The notes beneath the pieces were generated by a model. That model did no database searches. It saw only the letters and a list, made by a program, of their open reading frames with translations, and had not been told where the DNA came from. A stretch of 64,000 nucleotides of DNA, taken from assembly GCA_030562195.1 (NCBI GenBank), contig JAUJPP010000012.1, positions 12,896,001-12,960,000 of the forward strand, read 5' to 3'. The position numbers and the translations under genes are program-made. Position 1 is the first letter of the stretch. Every line of letters starts with the position of its first letter. Source of the DNA: Nipponacmea schrenckii (taxonomy: Eukaryota > Mollusca > Gastropoda > Lottiidae). This document shows, piece after piece, positions 1 through 12,613 of this stretch.

Positions 1-18
1 ACTAATGCACCTTGATGG

Positions 19-481
19 CAGGTACTACTGTAAGGCTACAAATTATTGCGAGATAGAAATTAATGCGTTTAATGCGATCTATTCGCGATCGCATTAATTG
101 GTATCCGCATTTTTAAATAGATATTCCCAAGTGAAGTTTATGGAGTTAAAATATGGCTGACATTAGTGATCATCGATATATAGTATTTAAATTGAGACCG
201 GGTGGGATTAATTAATTAGGTAATTATCTCTAAATTTGAAACTGATTAGTAATCAATGGCATGAAAAAAACAAAAGATGTTTACACTTGACTATTTAAAG
301 ATAAAATCTTGATCATTGTTCATGTCTTCATTCATTAAGCACTTTAGAATTTCGATGATATTAAAAAATGCGACACCTATCGCAGATCGCATTAATTTGT
401 ACTCACATTTTAGTCTCTATACCCCATGTCGCATTAATTTGTTGACGCATTAATTTCTAGCCTTACAGTATACTTCTTGCC
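19..481. mobile_element. Short inverted-repeat element (MITE-like) left of the last visible WDFY exon
   Basis: The left end (CTGTAAGGCTA at 28-38, then GAAATTAATGCG) is repeated in inverse orientation on the right (TAGCCTTACAG at 458-468, preceded by CGCATTAATTTC). Similarity extends outward to a shared TGGCA/TTGGCA-type motif. The interior repeats the motif GATCGCATTAATT followed by CATTTT (near 88-115 and 383-412). No open frame is present. The size suggests a non-autonomous DNA transposon. The target duplication and superfamily could not be determined. Confidence 0.55.
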
Positions 482-650
482 AAATTGGTATCTTATTATA
501 TTCTAATTTCAGATCAGAACAGAAGAAAATTACCAAACAGATCCAGACCCTGTATCCTAATTTTTCAATGAAGTAATTGTTCCACCTTCGGCATTGAGAG
601 AATCAAATCCTCTCGAAATCTAACAGTAAGGTTTTAACAATTCAACTTAC

Positions 651-3600
651 CTTAATAATTCTATCTTTACCAACAGTTAATAATAATTTTCTAGAAGAAT
701 CTAAATTCATATGAATTACACTGTGTCTCACATCATGGAATGTGGCTAGCGGAGCTTTACTGAAATAACAAGATGGAATTCGTGAGTGAAAAAATTTAAA
801 AATATCCTTGTTTGTGTGAATGAAAATTATAAAGTAGTCAAGTTATAATATTATTCATAAAGTCTGCATCAGTACAGGTACTTGATGTAAATAGTGTTTT
901 TTTTTCCATAATTACTTTTTTGAAGAATATATTGTCTTATATAGAGATTCTATTCTTTACTCATGGTACTTGGTAAGTTTGGTTGTTTTGTTGTCAAAAA
1001 GGGATTAAAGACATTGCCAGTGGAAATTAAAGCCCATGGGTGGTTGGACGGCTTCAAAATATGATTTAATGGTAATTTGTTGTCATTTCAGTTAATTTAA
1101 TTTGACACTGCTGCCGGGAAATTGCTGGCTTTTGAAAACATGGCGACTAAATCATTCGAGTCCGTAGAAAAAGTAGTTCGACCGTATTCAACTTATGTGT
1201 AATATGGATTCAATTATTATATTGGCTCGATTTCCCTTGTATCAGTATAGTGGGATTACACATGTATGTAATAAATACATTGACCAAACTTGAGACTTTA
1301 GGTAGTATTCATTTAAAAAACATACTTGATCCCAGACAGATAAAAACATCTATGAGAGCTTAAGTATGAGATGGCATACTAGATAAAAAAATGTTTTATG
1401 GTAACACTCCTTCTGATATGTTTGAATGATTTAGTCAAGATATTGATATTCATCTAGATGCCATTCAAAACATTTATACAAGCAGTCCATTTTATTTTAG
1501 GGAAGTAAATGAAACTTAACAAGCTAGACTTATTCTGCAATTACTACTTACACAACTTAAAAATAAAGTGGACTGCTCATGTATTTGTTTTGGATTGGAT
1601 ATACATGTATTTTTTTTGAATTGGGTATAAATGTATTTGTTTTGAATTGGATATACATGTATTTGTTTTGAATTGGATATACATTTTTTTTGTTTTGAAA
1701 TGGATGTACATGTATTTGTTTTGAATTGGATATACATGTATTTGTTTCGAATTGGATATACATGTATTTGTTTTGAATTGGATATACATGTATTTGTTTT
1801 GAATTGTATATACATGTTTTTGCTTTGAATTGGATATACATGTTTTTGCTTTGAATTGGATAAACATGTATTTTTTTCAACTGGATATACATGTATTTGT
1901 TTTGAATTAGATATGCATGTATTTGTTTTGAAATGGATTTGCATGTATTTGTTTTGAAATGGATATGCATGTGTTTGTTTTGAAATGGATATACATGTAT
2001 TTGTTTTGAAATAGATATGCATGTGTTTGTTTTGAAATGGATAAACATGTATTTGTTTTGAATAAGATATACATGTATTTGTTTTGAAATGGATGTACAT
2101 GTATTTGTTTCGAATTGGATATACATGCTTTTGTTTTGAATGGGATATACATATATTTGTTTTGAATAGGATAAACATGTAATTTATTGTAATTGGATAT
2201 ACATGTATTTGTTTTGAATTGGATAAACATGTATTTCTTTTGAATTGGATATACATGTTTTTGTTCTGAATTGGATATACATATATTTGTTTTGAATTTG
2301 ATAAACATGTATTTGTTCTGAATTGGATATACATGTATTTGTTTTGAATTGGATAAACATGTATTTGTTTTGAATTGTATATACATGTTTTTTTTTTTAA
2401 TTGGATAAACATGTATTTGTTTTGAATTGGATATACATGTATTTGTTTTGAATTGGATATACATGTATTTGTTTTGAATTGGATATACATGTTTTTGCTT
2501 TGAATTGGATATACATGTTTTTGCTTTGAATTGGATAAACATGTATTTTTTTCAACTGGATATACATGTATTTTTTTTGAATTAGATATGCATGTATTTG
2601 TTTTGAAATGGATTTGCATGTATTTGTTTTGAAATGGATATGCATGTGTTTGTTTTGAAATGGATATACATGTATTTGTTTTGAAATAGATATGCATGTG
2701 TTTGTTTTGAAATGGATAAACATGTATTTGTTTTGAATAAGATATACATGTATTTGTTTTGAAATGGATGTACATGTATTTGTTTCGAATTGGATATACA
2801 TGCTTTTGTTTTGAATGGGATATACATATATTTGTTTTGAATAGGATAAACATGTAATTTATTGTAATTGGATATACATGTATTTGTTTTGAATTGGATA
2901 AACATGTATTTCTTTTGAATTGGATATACATGTTTTTGTTCTGAATTGGATATACATATATTTGTTTTGAATTTGATAAACATGTATTTGTTCTGAATTG
3001 GATATACATGTATTTGTTTTGAATTGGATAAACATGTATTTGTTTTGAATTGTATATACATGTTTTTTTTTTAATTGGATAAACATGTATTTGTTTTGAA
3101 TTGGATATACATGTATTTGTTTTGAATTGGATATACATGTATTTGTTTTGAATTGGATATACATGTTTTTGCTTTGAATTGGATATACATGTTTTTGCTT
3201 TGAATTGGATAAACATGTATTTTTTTCAACTGGATATACATGTATTTGTTTTGAATTAGACATGCATGTATTTGTTTTGAAATGGATTTGCATGTGTTTG
3301 TTTTGAAATGGATATACATGTATTTGTTTTGAAATAGATATGCATGTGTTTGTTTTGAAATGGATAAACATGTATTTGTTTTGAATAAGATATACATGTA
3401 TTTGTTTTGAAATGGATGTACATGTATTTGTTTCGAATTGGATATACATGCTTTTGTTTTGAATGGGATATACATATATTTGTTTTGAATAGGATAAACA
3501 TGTAATTTATTGTAATTGGATATACATGTATTTGTTTTGAATTGGATAAACATGTATTTCTTTTGAATTGGATAAACATGTATTTCTTTTGAATTGGATA

Positions 3601-6600
3601 TACATGTTTTTGTTTTGAATTGGATAAACATGTATTTCTTTTGAATTGGATATACATGTTTTTGTTCTGAATTGGATATACATATATTTGTTTTGAATTT
3701 GATAAACATGTATTTGTTCTGAATTGGATATACATGTATTTGTTTTGAATTGGATAAACATGTATTTGTTTTGAATTGTATATACATGGTTTTTTTTTAA
3801 TTGGATAAACATGTATTTGTTTTGAATTGGATATACATGTATTTGTTTTGAATTAGATATACATGTATTTGTTTCGAATTTTTTGCTTAGCTAAGGATCC
3901 TACTTACTCTTCTGGTTCAATGGTTTTAAAACAATCATCACAAACTCTGACATCATATTCATATCCCATAGCAGGTAATGTTGACTGTTTGACACTACAT
4001 TTAGCACACACAGCTTTACCACATTTTCTACAATGGTGCTAAAATATTAAACAAATTACTTTTTAAAAATGACAAAGGGTTTTCCACTCCATTGTTATGG
4101 ACACTATTAAAGATAGAATTTTTACTGTGATTTTATTTATCTATTTCATCTATAAATTGACACTTTTTCCATGCCAACTTGTCTAACCTGCTCTCTGACA
4201 CAGTTCTGATGAAAAAAAGGGGGGTATCTCAATCAATGCCAAATTTAAATATTGATCCTGAAACAAACAACTCTTCTTTATTTTACTATCTGAGAAGGTA
4301 AAGTTTACATTCTTGTAAATTATTATTGGTACCAATATTATCTAGTATGAAAGAACAGGGGTACCAGAGTTTTGGAGAAGATTTTACCTGTCTGTTTCCC
4401 ATCATTTTTTCTTCCCACATTTTCTTCACATTCCAGAAAAATGGTGCTTGACATTTCATACATACATCACTTTCAGCCCATTCTGGTGTCTGTAACAGTA
4501 TATAACACAGGTTTTTAATTCTTATATTAACCTGGGACACTTAGAGTTTCTATTTTCTGCAATTCTTTAAACCTTATTAGAAAAACCTTATAATTTTTCT
4601 ATATTTTATTGTAATGAATACTGTTTAAGACAAAAAGCTTATAAGATGGCTATGGATAATTATCATCACAAATTTAAAATCTGTCTGTTCTTCTTAATTC
4701 TTTTGCAGTCCTGTACTTGATAACAGCAATATTAATTTGTTTATCTAATCCACATGTAGTTTTAAACAATTTGTACATCGAAATATTTCTGTTTTCTTTT
4801 TTTTGTCATATCATTCATTTTATTGCCCCCACGCACAGAATCTTAGACAAGACCATATCCTTGTGAATTGGACCTAATTCTTATTAAAAATAAAGAGTTT
4901 ATTATTATAATTAATATTTATTTATTAATCTTTATTTATTATTTTTTATTTATTTATTATTATTATTATTAAAGAGGAAGTATGTTACAATTTACAATGT
5001 ATTATATGAAGTACATGTATATGACAGTTGTACTATGGTATACATTGAAGTTTAAATAATGTTCATCAATCTATGATTACTCCTGCTATACATGTAAACA
5101 GACCTTTCTAATGCTAACTTGAAGTGACAGTGTTAACAAAACTTGTACAGTGATTTCAGTTTGAACAAGGGAAATAAATAATGTATTTCCTATTACCTCA
5201 ATTCTCTTGGCATCCATATTCCATACACCAACAACACAGTCATCTGAACCTGATAGTAATTGTTTAGCTGATTGGGCATACACCAAGCCTTGTACTTTAT
5301 CACTTTTAGAAAATAGAGGGCAATAGAAATAATAACAGTCTTATTATAGTATCAAGGGCAATAACTATAAATACCAAACATTTGAAATTAAATTATTTTT
5401 TATATTTATAGAAACTGTAAATTCCACAAATTGCCTTCATTTTTTGTGTTTTTTTGTTAAGAGCAAAGGTAATAACTCTCATTAGGATTGTACCCAATAT
5501 CAGAAAAATAAGAAAATAAATGCTTATCAGCAAACAAATGTCCATCAAATTTCAAAAATTCATAAGCATTAACAAAAAAAATGAACAGCCCAATGGATGA
5601 TATTTCAATATACAGCAATAGTGATAAAACGGATGTTGAAATCTTACTGCATCTAGGTTATAAAAAAGACCTACTGATGTCCTTGTAATTCGAAGGCTGT
5701 ACCCTGTTTACCACCAATATCCCATACTATCACAGACTGATCAAAACTTCCCGAACATAATAAACTTCTTTCTACATCCCAGGCAAGACAACGTACACTT
5801 CCTGTCAAATATTTAAAGGAATATCATTTCTTTCTTTTGAGAATGGATAACAATGAACTTTTATAAAAATTGCTCCCCACAGTGGAACGAATAAATGAAA
5901 GAATGAAGTTTTACTCATATAGCTCACAATGTAGAGTAAAGAATGAATAAATTGCATTATAAATTACTGGAGTGAAAATAAATGTTTCATTTACACTTAC
6001 CGGAGTGACCCTTTAAAGTGATGACGAGTTCAAAGGTCGTATCTTTTAATTTCAATACTGATATATGTCCTGAATAATCTCCTACAAAGGCATACTTTGA
6101 TTGTTCATCAAATCTATACATATAGATAAGGAATATCAGTAGTTGGTTCATCTAACCGTTCCAACACTAGAGACTGCTTTACCTGCTCCTGACATACGTG
6201 ATATTAAACTACATAGCTTGTGTAGAGTTGCTCTTGTCATGATTCAAAGCAAGTCAAAACTTCAGCGTTTAAGGTAAGATGAGATTTCTCTGATGATATT
6301 ATATGATTGTAAAATTAGCATAATCAGCAAAATGCAATTGAAGTACAAATTACTAATTCAAAATTATAGAGTTAATTCATAATCTTTAGTATAAATGTCA
6401 AAAGACAATCAATTATACACTAGTAGGTCCCTGTCCATTGATGGGAAAAGGCTGAAAATGTGATATACATGTATATCAAAATATTTGCTTGGATACGTTG
6501 AAAATGTCGGATGTGAGTTCTAATCTCGATCAGAGATCACTCATAATTCCAGTCCACCCAGCTGTAAATGGGTATGGATAATCCGGGGAAGATCAATGCC

Positions 6601-8957
6601 AAGAGGTTTGGCCAAGGACCAGCTGGTAGAAAGGATCCCGGTCAAGGCAAACTTGTGAACCTAAGTTGTTATCCTTATAAAATATAGTTGTTTGTTTGTT
6701 TCTTTCTTTCATTGAAAAAGGATACTCTAAACATAAACACCACGCAGAAGCCTGATATCCACCTAATCTTCTACCAGTCTCAGAACAATGCCATTGAAAA
6801 TATTTATCTTTACTACAACTCAATACCCATTCACAATTCAGTGAGAATTTTAAACATGTTACTCTGTTTTGATGAGCTGTCAATAGAAAATGTAAACAAT
6901 AACTAAATCAATTGTGTCAGTTGTCAAAATAGATAAGTCATCTTTCCTCCTGAGTCTTTAAATTGATAATAGGTCTTAGAATGAACATAAAATTTGAACA
7001 TTTGAAATTTGGCCAATAAGAGCTCTATTCATTAGTAAATATACCTTCTAGCATAAAAAACATAAAAAAGTAAATAAATATCCAAAAAACTAAGTAATTA
7101 TCCATAAGATGCATTTGATTATTGAAAAACACTTAATAAACTGACAAAGCGTTTTTCAAAAATGGCTTAGTTTTGGGATTTTTCTACACTATAAGGGATT
7201 CTGTTACTTTATGGCACCAGGTAAGTTACCTGATGAATATATACTCATATTGATCATTCTTGAGAACGAAAATTTTATCTTCATGCTAAGAAGTATTATC
7301 CCTTTAATCTGTATCTAAAGCACTAATACCCTATAGTAATGGTACCAATTTAAAAAATTTAAACAATAATATACAGTTGTTTAGCTTAAGAAATAATAAA
7401 ATTTTACTATTGCTAGTTTTGTAAACCTCAGTTGCTTAACTGAAAATTGGGATGGCAGTTTAAAGTTTTAACTATATGATAAGCAGAAAATACATACCTA
7501 GATAATCTCTTATATGAGTTAATCTATTGTAATCATCTGCTAATGAAAATTCCTGAAACATGCATTATCAATAAAAACATTAGACCTATCAACATCATTA
7601 CCAAATGAATAAGATAATTTACTATCTTATAGCTACATTATGCATACATTTGGCTAACACAAACTAATATAAACTGATGTCTGGAGAAAGGGATACAAAA
7701 CAAAATGACCCTGGATTATCTAGAATTGCATGAAACATTTCTTTACATCCTTGAAAGTCGTAGTGTCCAACATTTCAATTGACAATAAAAATGGTAATTA
7801 TCTGACAGATCTATCATGGTATTATTAAAGGTTTATTTTAACTTACTGTTATAGTACCATTATCTAAACCGATAAATAACTTTCTAGTTTCATTGTTAAA
7901 CTCTAAACTGGAGGCCTCAGCTGAAAGGAAAGTGTAATAATTGCTATTTCAATCAGAATACTTCCCATAACATGATTATAACTTAAAATAGCAACTTGCT
8001 GTATTGATACATACTGTGCGTATTTTTTATAAATACACAATGTTTAATCTTCAAATGCCATTACAGAAAAAAAGTGGGTTTTCTTTTTCAGCAACATGAT
8101 ATTTGACATTAAGATAACTAAAAAGAAATATTTGTAAAATCAGCATAATCAACTTACAGGGCATTGAATGACAAATGGAAGGCCAATATTGTCCCGTATC
8201 TCTTTTTAACCAAACTCTTACTGTCCTGCAAAACAAATTACATGAGTTGTCTTACTTAATTGACATTGACACAGCTTTCATTAAATTAAATTAATTCAAT
8301 GAAAGAGTAACTTATATCAGCTTCCTGGTAATGCTTTAGATCTAAATGGTTACAATGTGAAGAATTTAACTGAAATTCTCAAAAAAAGCATAATGAAATT
8401 AAATGAATGGAGGTTTACGTTCTTCTCTTCTGCACCTTAAGGTATAATGAAGACAGAAAAGCATAGTGTAGAAAAACATGCTGTCACAATTAAGAGAATT
8501 TACTAAGCTCATCGCCATGTCATTTGACATAATATAGCCTTGTTTTAAGTGTACCCTACCGGTATCTATTTATCTAGGCCTAAGTCATTGCCAATTTGAT
8601 AGTTGAAAACAACACAAAGTCCACAGTAGTCTTAACTTTGGTTGAAACTTCTCCTTACCTAATTCATTACTTTGAACGGCCATGGATATTTAAAAAAAAA
8701 TGTTATTCAAAATCAATAAAATTTGAGTGCAGAGCTGAAGTAAAATGAGAGGGGAGGGAACAAAAACAAAATGTCTAATTTTTTATTGTATATCATATTA
8801 CATACTTGTCATCACTGACACTTATGACTCCATCTTCTCCTGGAATAATCACTGCCATATTTACACAATCTCCACATCCTTCTAACTTATTAAGCAACAC
8901 TGGTTTTCTTACATTTCCTTGTTGTTTAGAATTTGAAGGCTTTATTTCGGCTGCCAT
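651..8957 (-). CDS. WDFY2: WDFY1/WDFY2-like WD40-repeat and FYVE-domain protein (3' end missing)
   Basis: Homologue of the WDFY1/WDFY2 endosomal scaffold, which binds phosphatidylinositol 3-phosphate on early endosomes through its FYVE finger. Coding exons on the minus strand: 8806-8957, 8158-8225, 7847-7920, 7498-7552, 6726-6876, 6001-6113, 5675-5801, 5197-5302, 4388-4489, 3908-4038 and 651-759. All have GT/AG borders, and the phases join without a frame break into 396 residues. The start codon at 8957 gives MAAEIKPSN, like the vertebrate N-terminus. WD40 landmarks are [64 protein letters not shown] and CVVGVWNMD. The FYVE finger, interrupting the last blade at about residues 283-360, shows [23 protein letters not shown] and RVCDDC, so the RHHCR-type basic patch and zinc ligands are present. 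The last exon ends in DRIIK; human WDFY2 has only about nine more residues. No convincing terminal exon lies to its left, so it is probably outside the window. WDFY1 and WDFY2 cannot be distinguished here. Confidence 0.93.
1580..3880. repeat. 26-bp minisatellite with 675-bp higher-order period, inside a WDFY intron
   Basis: About 88 tandem copies of a 26-bp unit of the form TTGGATATACATGTATTTG plus TTTTGAA. Variants recur at fixed intervals: the CAACTGG variant appears at 1878, 2553 and 3227, a period of 674-675 bp or 26 monomers. The array therefore grew recently by duplication of a 26-monomer block. It lies in the intron between the FYVE exon (3908-4038) and the last visible exon (651-759), and ends about 27 bp from that intron's 5' splice site at 3907. 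Long reading frames through it arise because 3 x 26 is a codon multiple and the unit lacks stops; they are not genes. Confidence 0.95.
6958..7307. mobile_element. TTAA-flanked MITE, copy A (intron of WDFY-like gene)
   Basis: First of three copies of one family in the window (others at 9983-10334 and 53896-54219). It is bounded by TTAA on both sides and shares GATAATAGGTCTTAGAATGA near the left end and GCTAAGA then TATCCCTTTAA at the right. The left terminal repeat has decayed (TTGATAAT where the other copies have AGGGAT). Inside is a hairpin-like segment around ACGCTTAAT/AAAGCGTTTTT. It carries no coding capacity. TTAA flanks suggest a piggyBac-type target preference, but the termini are not canonical piggyBac ends. 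Confidence 0.7.
8388..8530 (-). mobile_element. Truncated, diverged relative of the tRNA-derived SINE at 17123-17492
   Basis: The stretch beginning ATGAATGGAGGTTTACGTTC and continuing CTTCTCTTCTGCACCTTA, then TAATGAAGACAG, parallels the start of the SINE at 17123-17492 (ATGAATGGAGTTTTACGTCC, CTCTTCTCTACCTTA, TAATGAAGACGG). The tRNA-like head is absent, as expected for a 5'-truncated copy inserted in minus orientation. It lies in the first intron of the WDFY-like gene. Confidence 0.5.
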
Positions 8958-8967
8958 TTTGTAATTA

Positions 8968-8975
8968 TCACGTGA
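8968..8975. promoter_or_regulatory. Palindromic E-box TCACGTGA just upstream of the WDFY-like start codon
   Basis: The palindrome ATCACGTGAT lies about 10 bp upstream of the start codon of the WDFY-like gene. CACGTG E-boxes flanked by T and A resemble the CLEAR element bound by TFEB/MITF-type factors in lysosomal and autophagy genes. That suits an endosomal protein, but a single 8-bp match can occur by chance and the transcription start is unknown. Confidence 0.35.
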
Positions 8976-9982
8976 TAAGGACGAAAGTTCGGCAATTAAT
9001 TTTACACTGACAATGAGTCATATCAGAGTAACCTCCCTTTAATTATTATTTTTTTCTTCTTAATATCGTTAGCAGTCCGAAAGTTGTCATCTCTTATTCA
9101 GCATCATTCAGTTACATACATTTTTTTTACCAATTGTACAAAACCTGTAGAACCCAGATCCATATGTTTGGCAAGCATTTTAACTCCAAAATTTATATGT
9201 GAATCCATGTTTCACGAAGTTCTGTTTCAAATCTAAACTTTTCAAACACAATAATAATTTTATGGCCAATTTGTTGCCTCGAAGGTTTATAATGCAGAAA
9301 TTGATGATAAAATTTCTTGTAATTAGATATAATGATCAATTTCTGGAAATTAGGGCCCTACAGAGCTGAAAAATAGTGGGCTACATAGTCGCAATGCGCA
9401 TTTAAAACATAAATTGGAGTAGTCCTACAGTTTTCTGCTAACACGGTTTAATCAACCGAGTTAACATTCAACCCGATTGACACGGTTTGGGGATAGGTGA
9501 GAATCAGTAGATTAAATTGTATAAGATTTGTTTGTTGCTTTGCAGTTATTCGCCGCCTTTATGTGGGTTCCTACGCCACATATAATTTTCTCACCCCTTT
9601 AAAATAAGTCAAGATTTATGGTGTAATTTTCAGATTTTTTTTCCTTCTGAATGATTTTCATTAACTAATACCCAACTTTCTCGAAGATGCCAATGCTATT
9701 ACTAACGAAAATCAACCTGGTGTCGGCTTTAAGATCAGTTTGATCTATTAATATGCCAATTAAATTCAATTTCTACCACTCTTTATCCAAACATTTTCTT
9801 CTACTTTTAAATCAGTGATCTACCTTTATTGCAAACACCAAAACTTTTTTCAAAGTTAGTGTAAAGATTACATTCTGTATTCGCTATTGTTTTTCTTATT
9901 GTTAGGTGTAAGAATACGGATGTAAGCAAAATTGTTCTTCATATCGAAGCATTAGAAAGCCAAAACAAATAGATCGAACAGC
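8976..9982. other. Upstream intergenic region of the WDFY-like gene
   Basis: Presumably contains the 5' UTR and promoter of the minus-strand WDFY-like gene. Apart from the E-box next to the start codon I see no convincing TATA box, no open frame of note and no repeat until the MITE at 9983. Confidence 0.5.
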
Positions 9983-10334
9983 TTAAAGGGATAATAGGTC
10001 TTAGAATGATCATAAAATTTGATAAATTTAAACTTGGCCAATAAGAGCTCTATTTATCAGTAAATATACCTGCTGCCATAAATAACATAAAAAAATAAAT
10101 AAATATCCAAGAAACAATAAGCAATTATCCATCAAGATGCATTGATTATCGAAAAACGCTTTATAAATTGATTAATCGTTTTTAAAAAATGACCTAGTTG
10201 TGTGAGTTTTCCAGATTTTAAGGGATTCTGTTACTTTATGACACCAGGTAAGTTCACTGATGAATATATACTCATATTGAACATTCTTGAAAACTAAAAT
10301 TTTATGTTCATGCTAAGACGCAGTATCCCTTTAA
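9983..10334. mobile_element. TTAA-flanked MITE, copy B (best preserved termini)
   Basis: The ends read TTAAAGGGATAATAGGTCTT on the left and, on the right, GCTAAGACGCAGTATCCCTT followed by TTAA. The reverse complement of the right end starts TTAAAGGGATACTGCGTCTT, giving inverted repeats of roughly 20 bp with a few mismatches. It is 352 bp long with no coding frame and the same internal landmarks as copies A and C (GGCCAATAAGAGCTC, GATGAATATATACTCATATT). Confidence 0.8.
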
Positions 10335-10795
10335 TTAAAATTAATACGTCCCATTTTAGAATAAATCCAGTTTGATCGAGTAGTTACAAAGATATAATGT
10401 GTTCAGGTATACTTTGCGATAATTTTGATAATGATAATGTTGCATATACTTCCTTTAACAAAACATTTATGAAATAGATCCTTATCTCTAAGTATGTTGC
10501 ATTATCTTAAATACACATAATGTATTATTATGTAGTTTGTATGATATTAATAATAATATGTTATAAGTGTAATTCCTTTTCCAATAAAGCAGTCCTGACA
10601 ACAGCACTTCAGCATGTAATAAGTTTAATATAAACATTCATACAGTGTTAATCAAATGAAACCTGTACGATAGTGATTTTGAGAATTTAATCTTTACAAT
10701 GTCAAGCTATTGCGAACTGTGTCTCATATAATAATATCAGACAGTTCGTATTAAGTTTGTGAAGATGATTTGCATGTGGAATATAAGATATGATA
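10335..10795. other. Intergenic, no feature recognised
   Basis: AT-rich spacer between the MITE copy and the 24-bp minisatellite. Nothing else was recognised in it. Confidence 0.5.
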
Positions 10796-12215
10796 AACTA
10801 TCATCCATATCGTCAAGCCAACTATCATCAATATCGTCAAGCCAACTATCATCAATACCGGCAAGCGAACTATCATCCATATCGTCAGGCCATCTATCAT
10901 CAATATCGTCAGGCCATCTATCATCAATATCGTCAAGCCAACTATCATCAATTTCGTCAGGCCATCTATCATCAATATCGTCAAGCCATCTATCATCAAT
11001 ATCGTCAAGCCACCCATCATCAATATCGTCAAGCCAACTATCATCAATATCGCAAAGCCATCTATCATTAATATCGTCAAGCCAACTATCATCCATATCG
11101 TCCAGACACCTATCATCATATCGTCAAGCCAACTATCATCAATATCGTCAAGCCAACTATCATCCATATCGTCTAGCCAACTATCATCCATATCGTCAAG
11201 CCACCTATCATCATATCGTAAAGCCAACTATCATCAATATCGTCAAGCCAACTATCATCCATATCGTCAAGCCACCTATCATCATATCGTCAAGCCAACT
11301 ATCATCAATATCGCCAAAGCCAACTATCATCAATATCGCCAAGCCAACTATCATCAATATCGTCAAGCCAACTCTCATCCATATCGTCAAGCCACCTATC
11401 ATCATATCGTCAAGCGAACTATCATCAATCTCGTCAAGCGAACTATCATCCTTATCGTCAAGCCAACTATCATCCATATCGTCAAGCCAACTATCATCAA
11501 TATCGCCAAGGCAACTATCACCAATATAGTCAGACGAACTATCATCAATATCGTAAAGACAACTATCATCAATCATGTCAAGCCAACTAACATCAATCAC
11601 GTCAAGCCAACTATCATTCACGTCAAGCCAACTATCATCAATATCGTCAAGCTATCTATCATCAATATCGTCAAGCCAATTATCATCAATATCGTCAGGC
11701 CATCTATCATCAATATCGTCAGGCCATCAATCATCAATATCGTCAGGCCATCTATCATCAATATCGTCAGGCCATCTATCATCAATATCGTCAGGCCATC
11801 TACCATCAATATTGTCAGGCCATCTATCATCAATATCGTCAGGCCATCAATCATCAATATCGTCAGGCCATCTATCATCAATATCGTCAGGCCATCTACC
11901 ATCAATATTGTCAGGCCATCTATCATCAATATCGTCAAGCCAACTATCATCAATATCGTCAAGCCAACTATCATCAATTTCGTCAGGCCATCTATCATCA
12001 ATATCGTCAAGCCATCTATCATCAATATCGTCAAGCCAACTATCATCAATATCGTCAAGCCATCTATCATCAATATCGTCAAGCCAACTATCAACCATAT
12101 CGGCAAGCCAACTATCATCAATATCGTCAAGCCAACTATCAACAATATCGTCAAGCCAACTATCATCAATATTGTCAAGCCAACTATCATCAATCTAGTC
12201 AAGCCAACTATCACC
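10796..12215. repeat. 24-bp minisatellite between the WDFY-like and fucosyltransferase genes
   Basis: About 59 tandem copies of a 24-bp unit close to CATCAATATCGTCAAGCCAA plus CTAT, with subtypes (CCATCTAT, GGCCATC, CACCTATCATCATATC). Because 24 is a multiple of three, several frames on both strands stay open for 100-250 codons and encode octapeptides such as SSISSSQL, HQYRQANY and DDIDDSWL. There is no sign of selection on one frame and indels shift the frame between blocks, so I treat it as non-coding. It ends about 400 bp from the stop codon of the fucosyltransferase. Confidence 0.95.
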
Positions 12216-12613
12216 AAATCCGCTAATAGGGGTAATATTTGGTATAACAATATATAACTTTTTTTTTATTTTCAATAGGGTTCATCATTGGGTGATAATA
12301 AACAATTTGACTAGTTTAGTCAAAACCTGTAAAGGATTTTGACTCCGAATGTTAAAATAATAGAATGTAATAATTGACATAAATATCAAGAAAGGGTTTC
12401 TTGAATTTTCATAAAGTGCACTTCTCTCAAATATATACATTTTTTTAATGAAGTACTTGTTTGGTCTTAGCTTGCTTAGAATTTTTTCACAAAATAGTTT
12501 GAGGTCGTTTTTTGGTCGCGTTTCTTCCCGGTTCCTGGTACTTTCACGTCCCTGACAGCTGTCTGTCTTTTCGGGTCAGTTCATGTCGGCTCATGCTTTA
12601 GTCAGTACATCTT
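12216..12613. other. 3' flank / probable 3' UTR of the fucosyltransferase gene
   Basis: No gene lies here. On the minus strand an AAATAAAA-type poly(A) signal candidate occurs at about 12265, roughly 350 bp after the stop codon, so most of this stretch is probably 3' UTR and ends just before the minisatellite. Confidence 0.4.

Noticed and set aside
480..640. Terminal exon of the WDFY-like gene (candidate acceptor near 563)
   Set aside because: In the required phase it encodes GLDLFGNFLLF rather than the expected WD ending; only a shifted frame gives VW, so it is not accepted.
1516..3812. Many overlapping long reading frames of [16 protein letters not shown] repeats on the minus strand
   Set aside because: They are frames through the 26-bp minisatellite (three units make 26 codons); all three frames are open and they lie inside a WDFY intron.
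10737..12250. Serine-rich and aspartate-rich repetitive proteins on both strands
   Set aside because: The 24-bp unit is a multiple of three without stops, so openness is automatic; no splice context, signal peptide or preferred strand.
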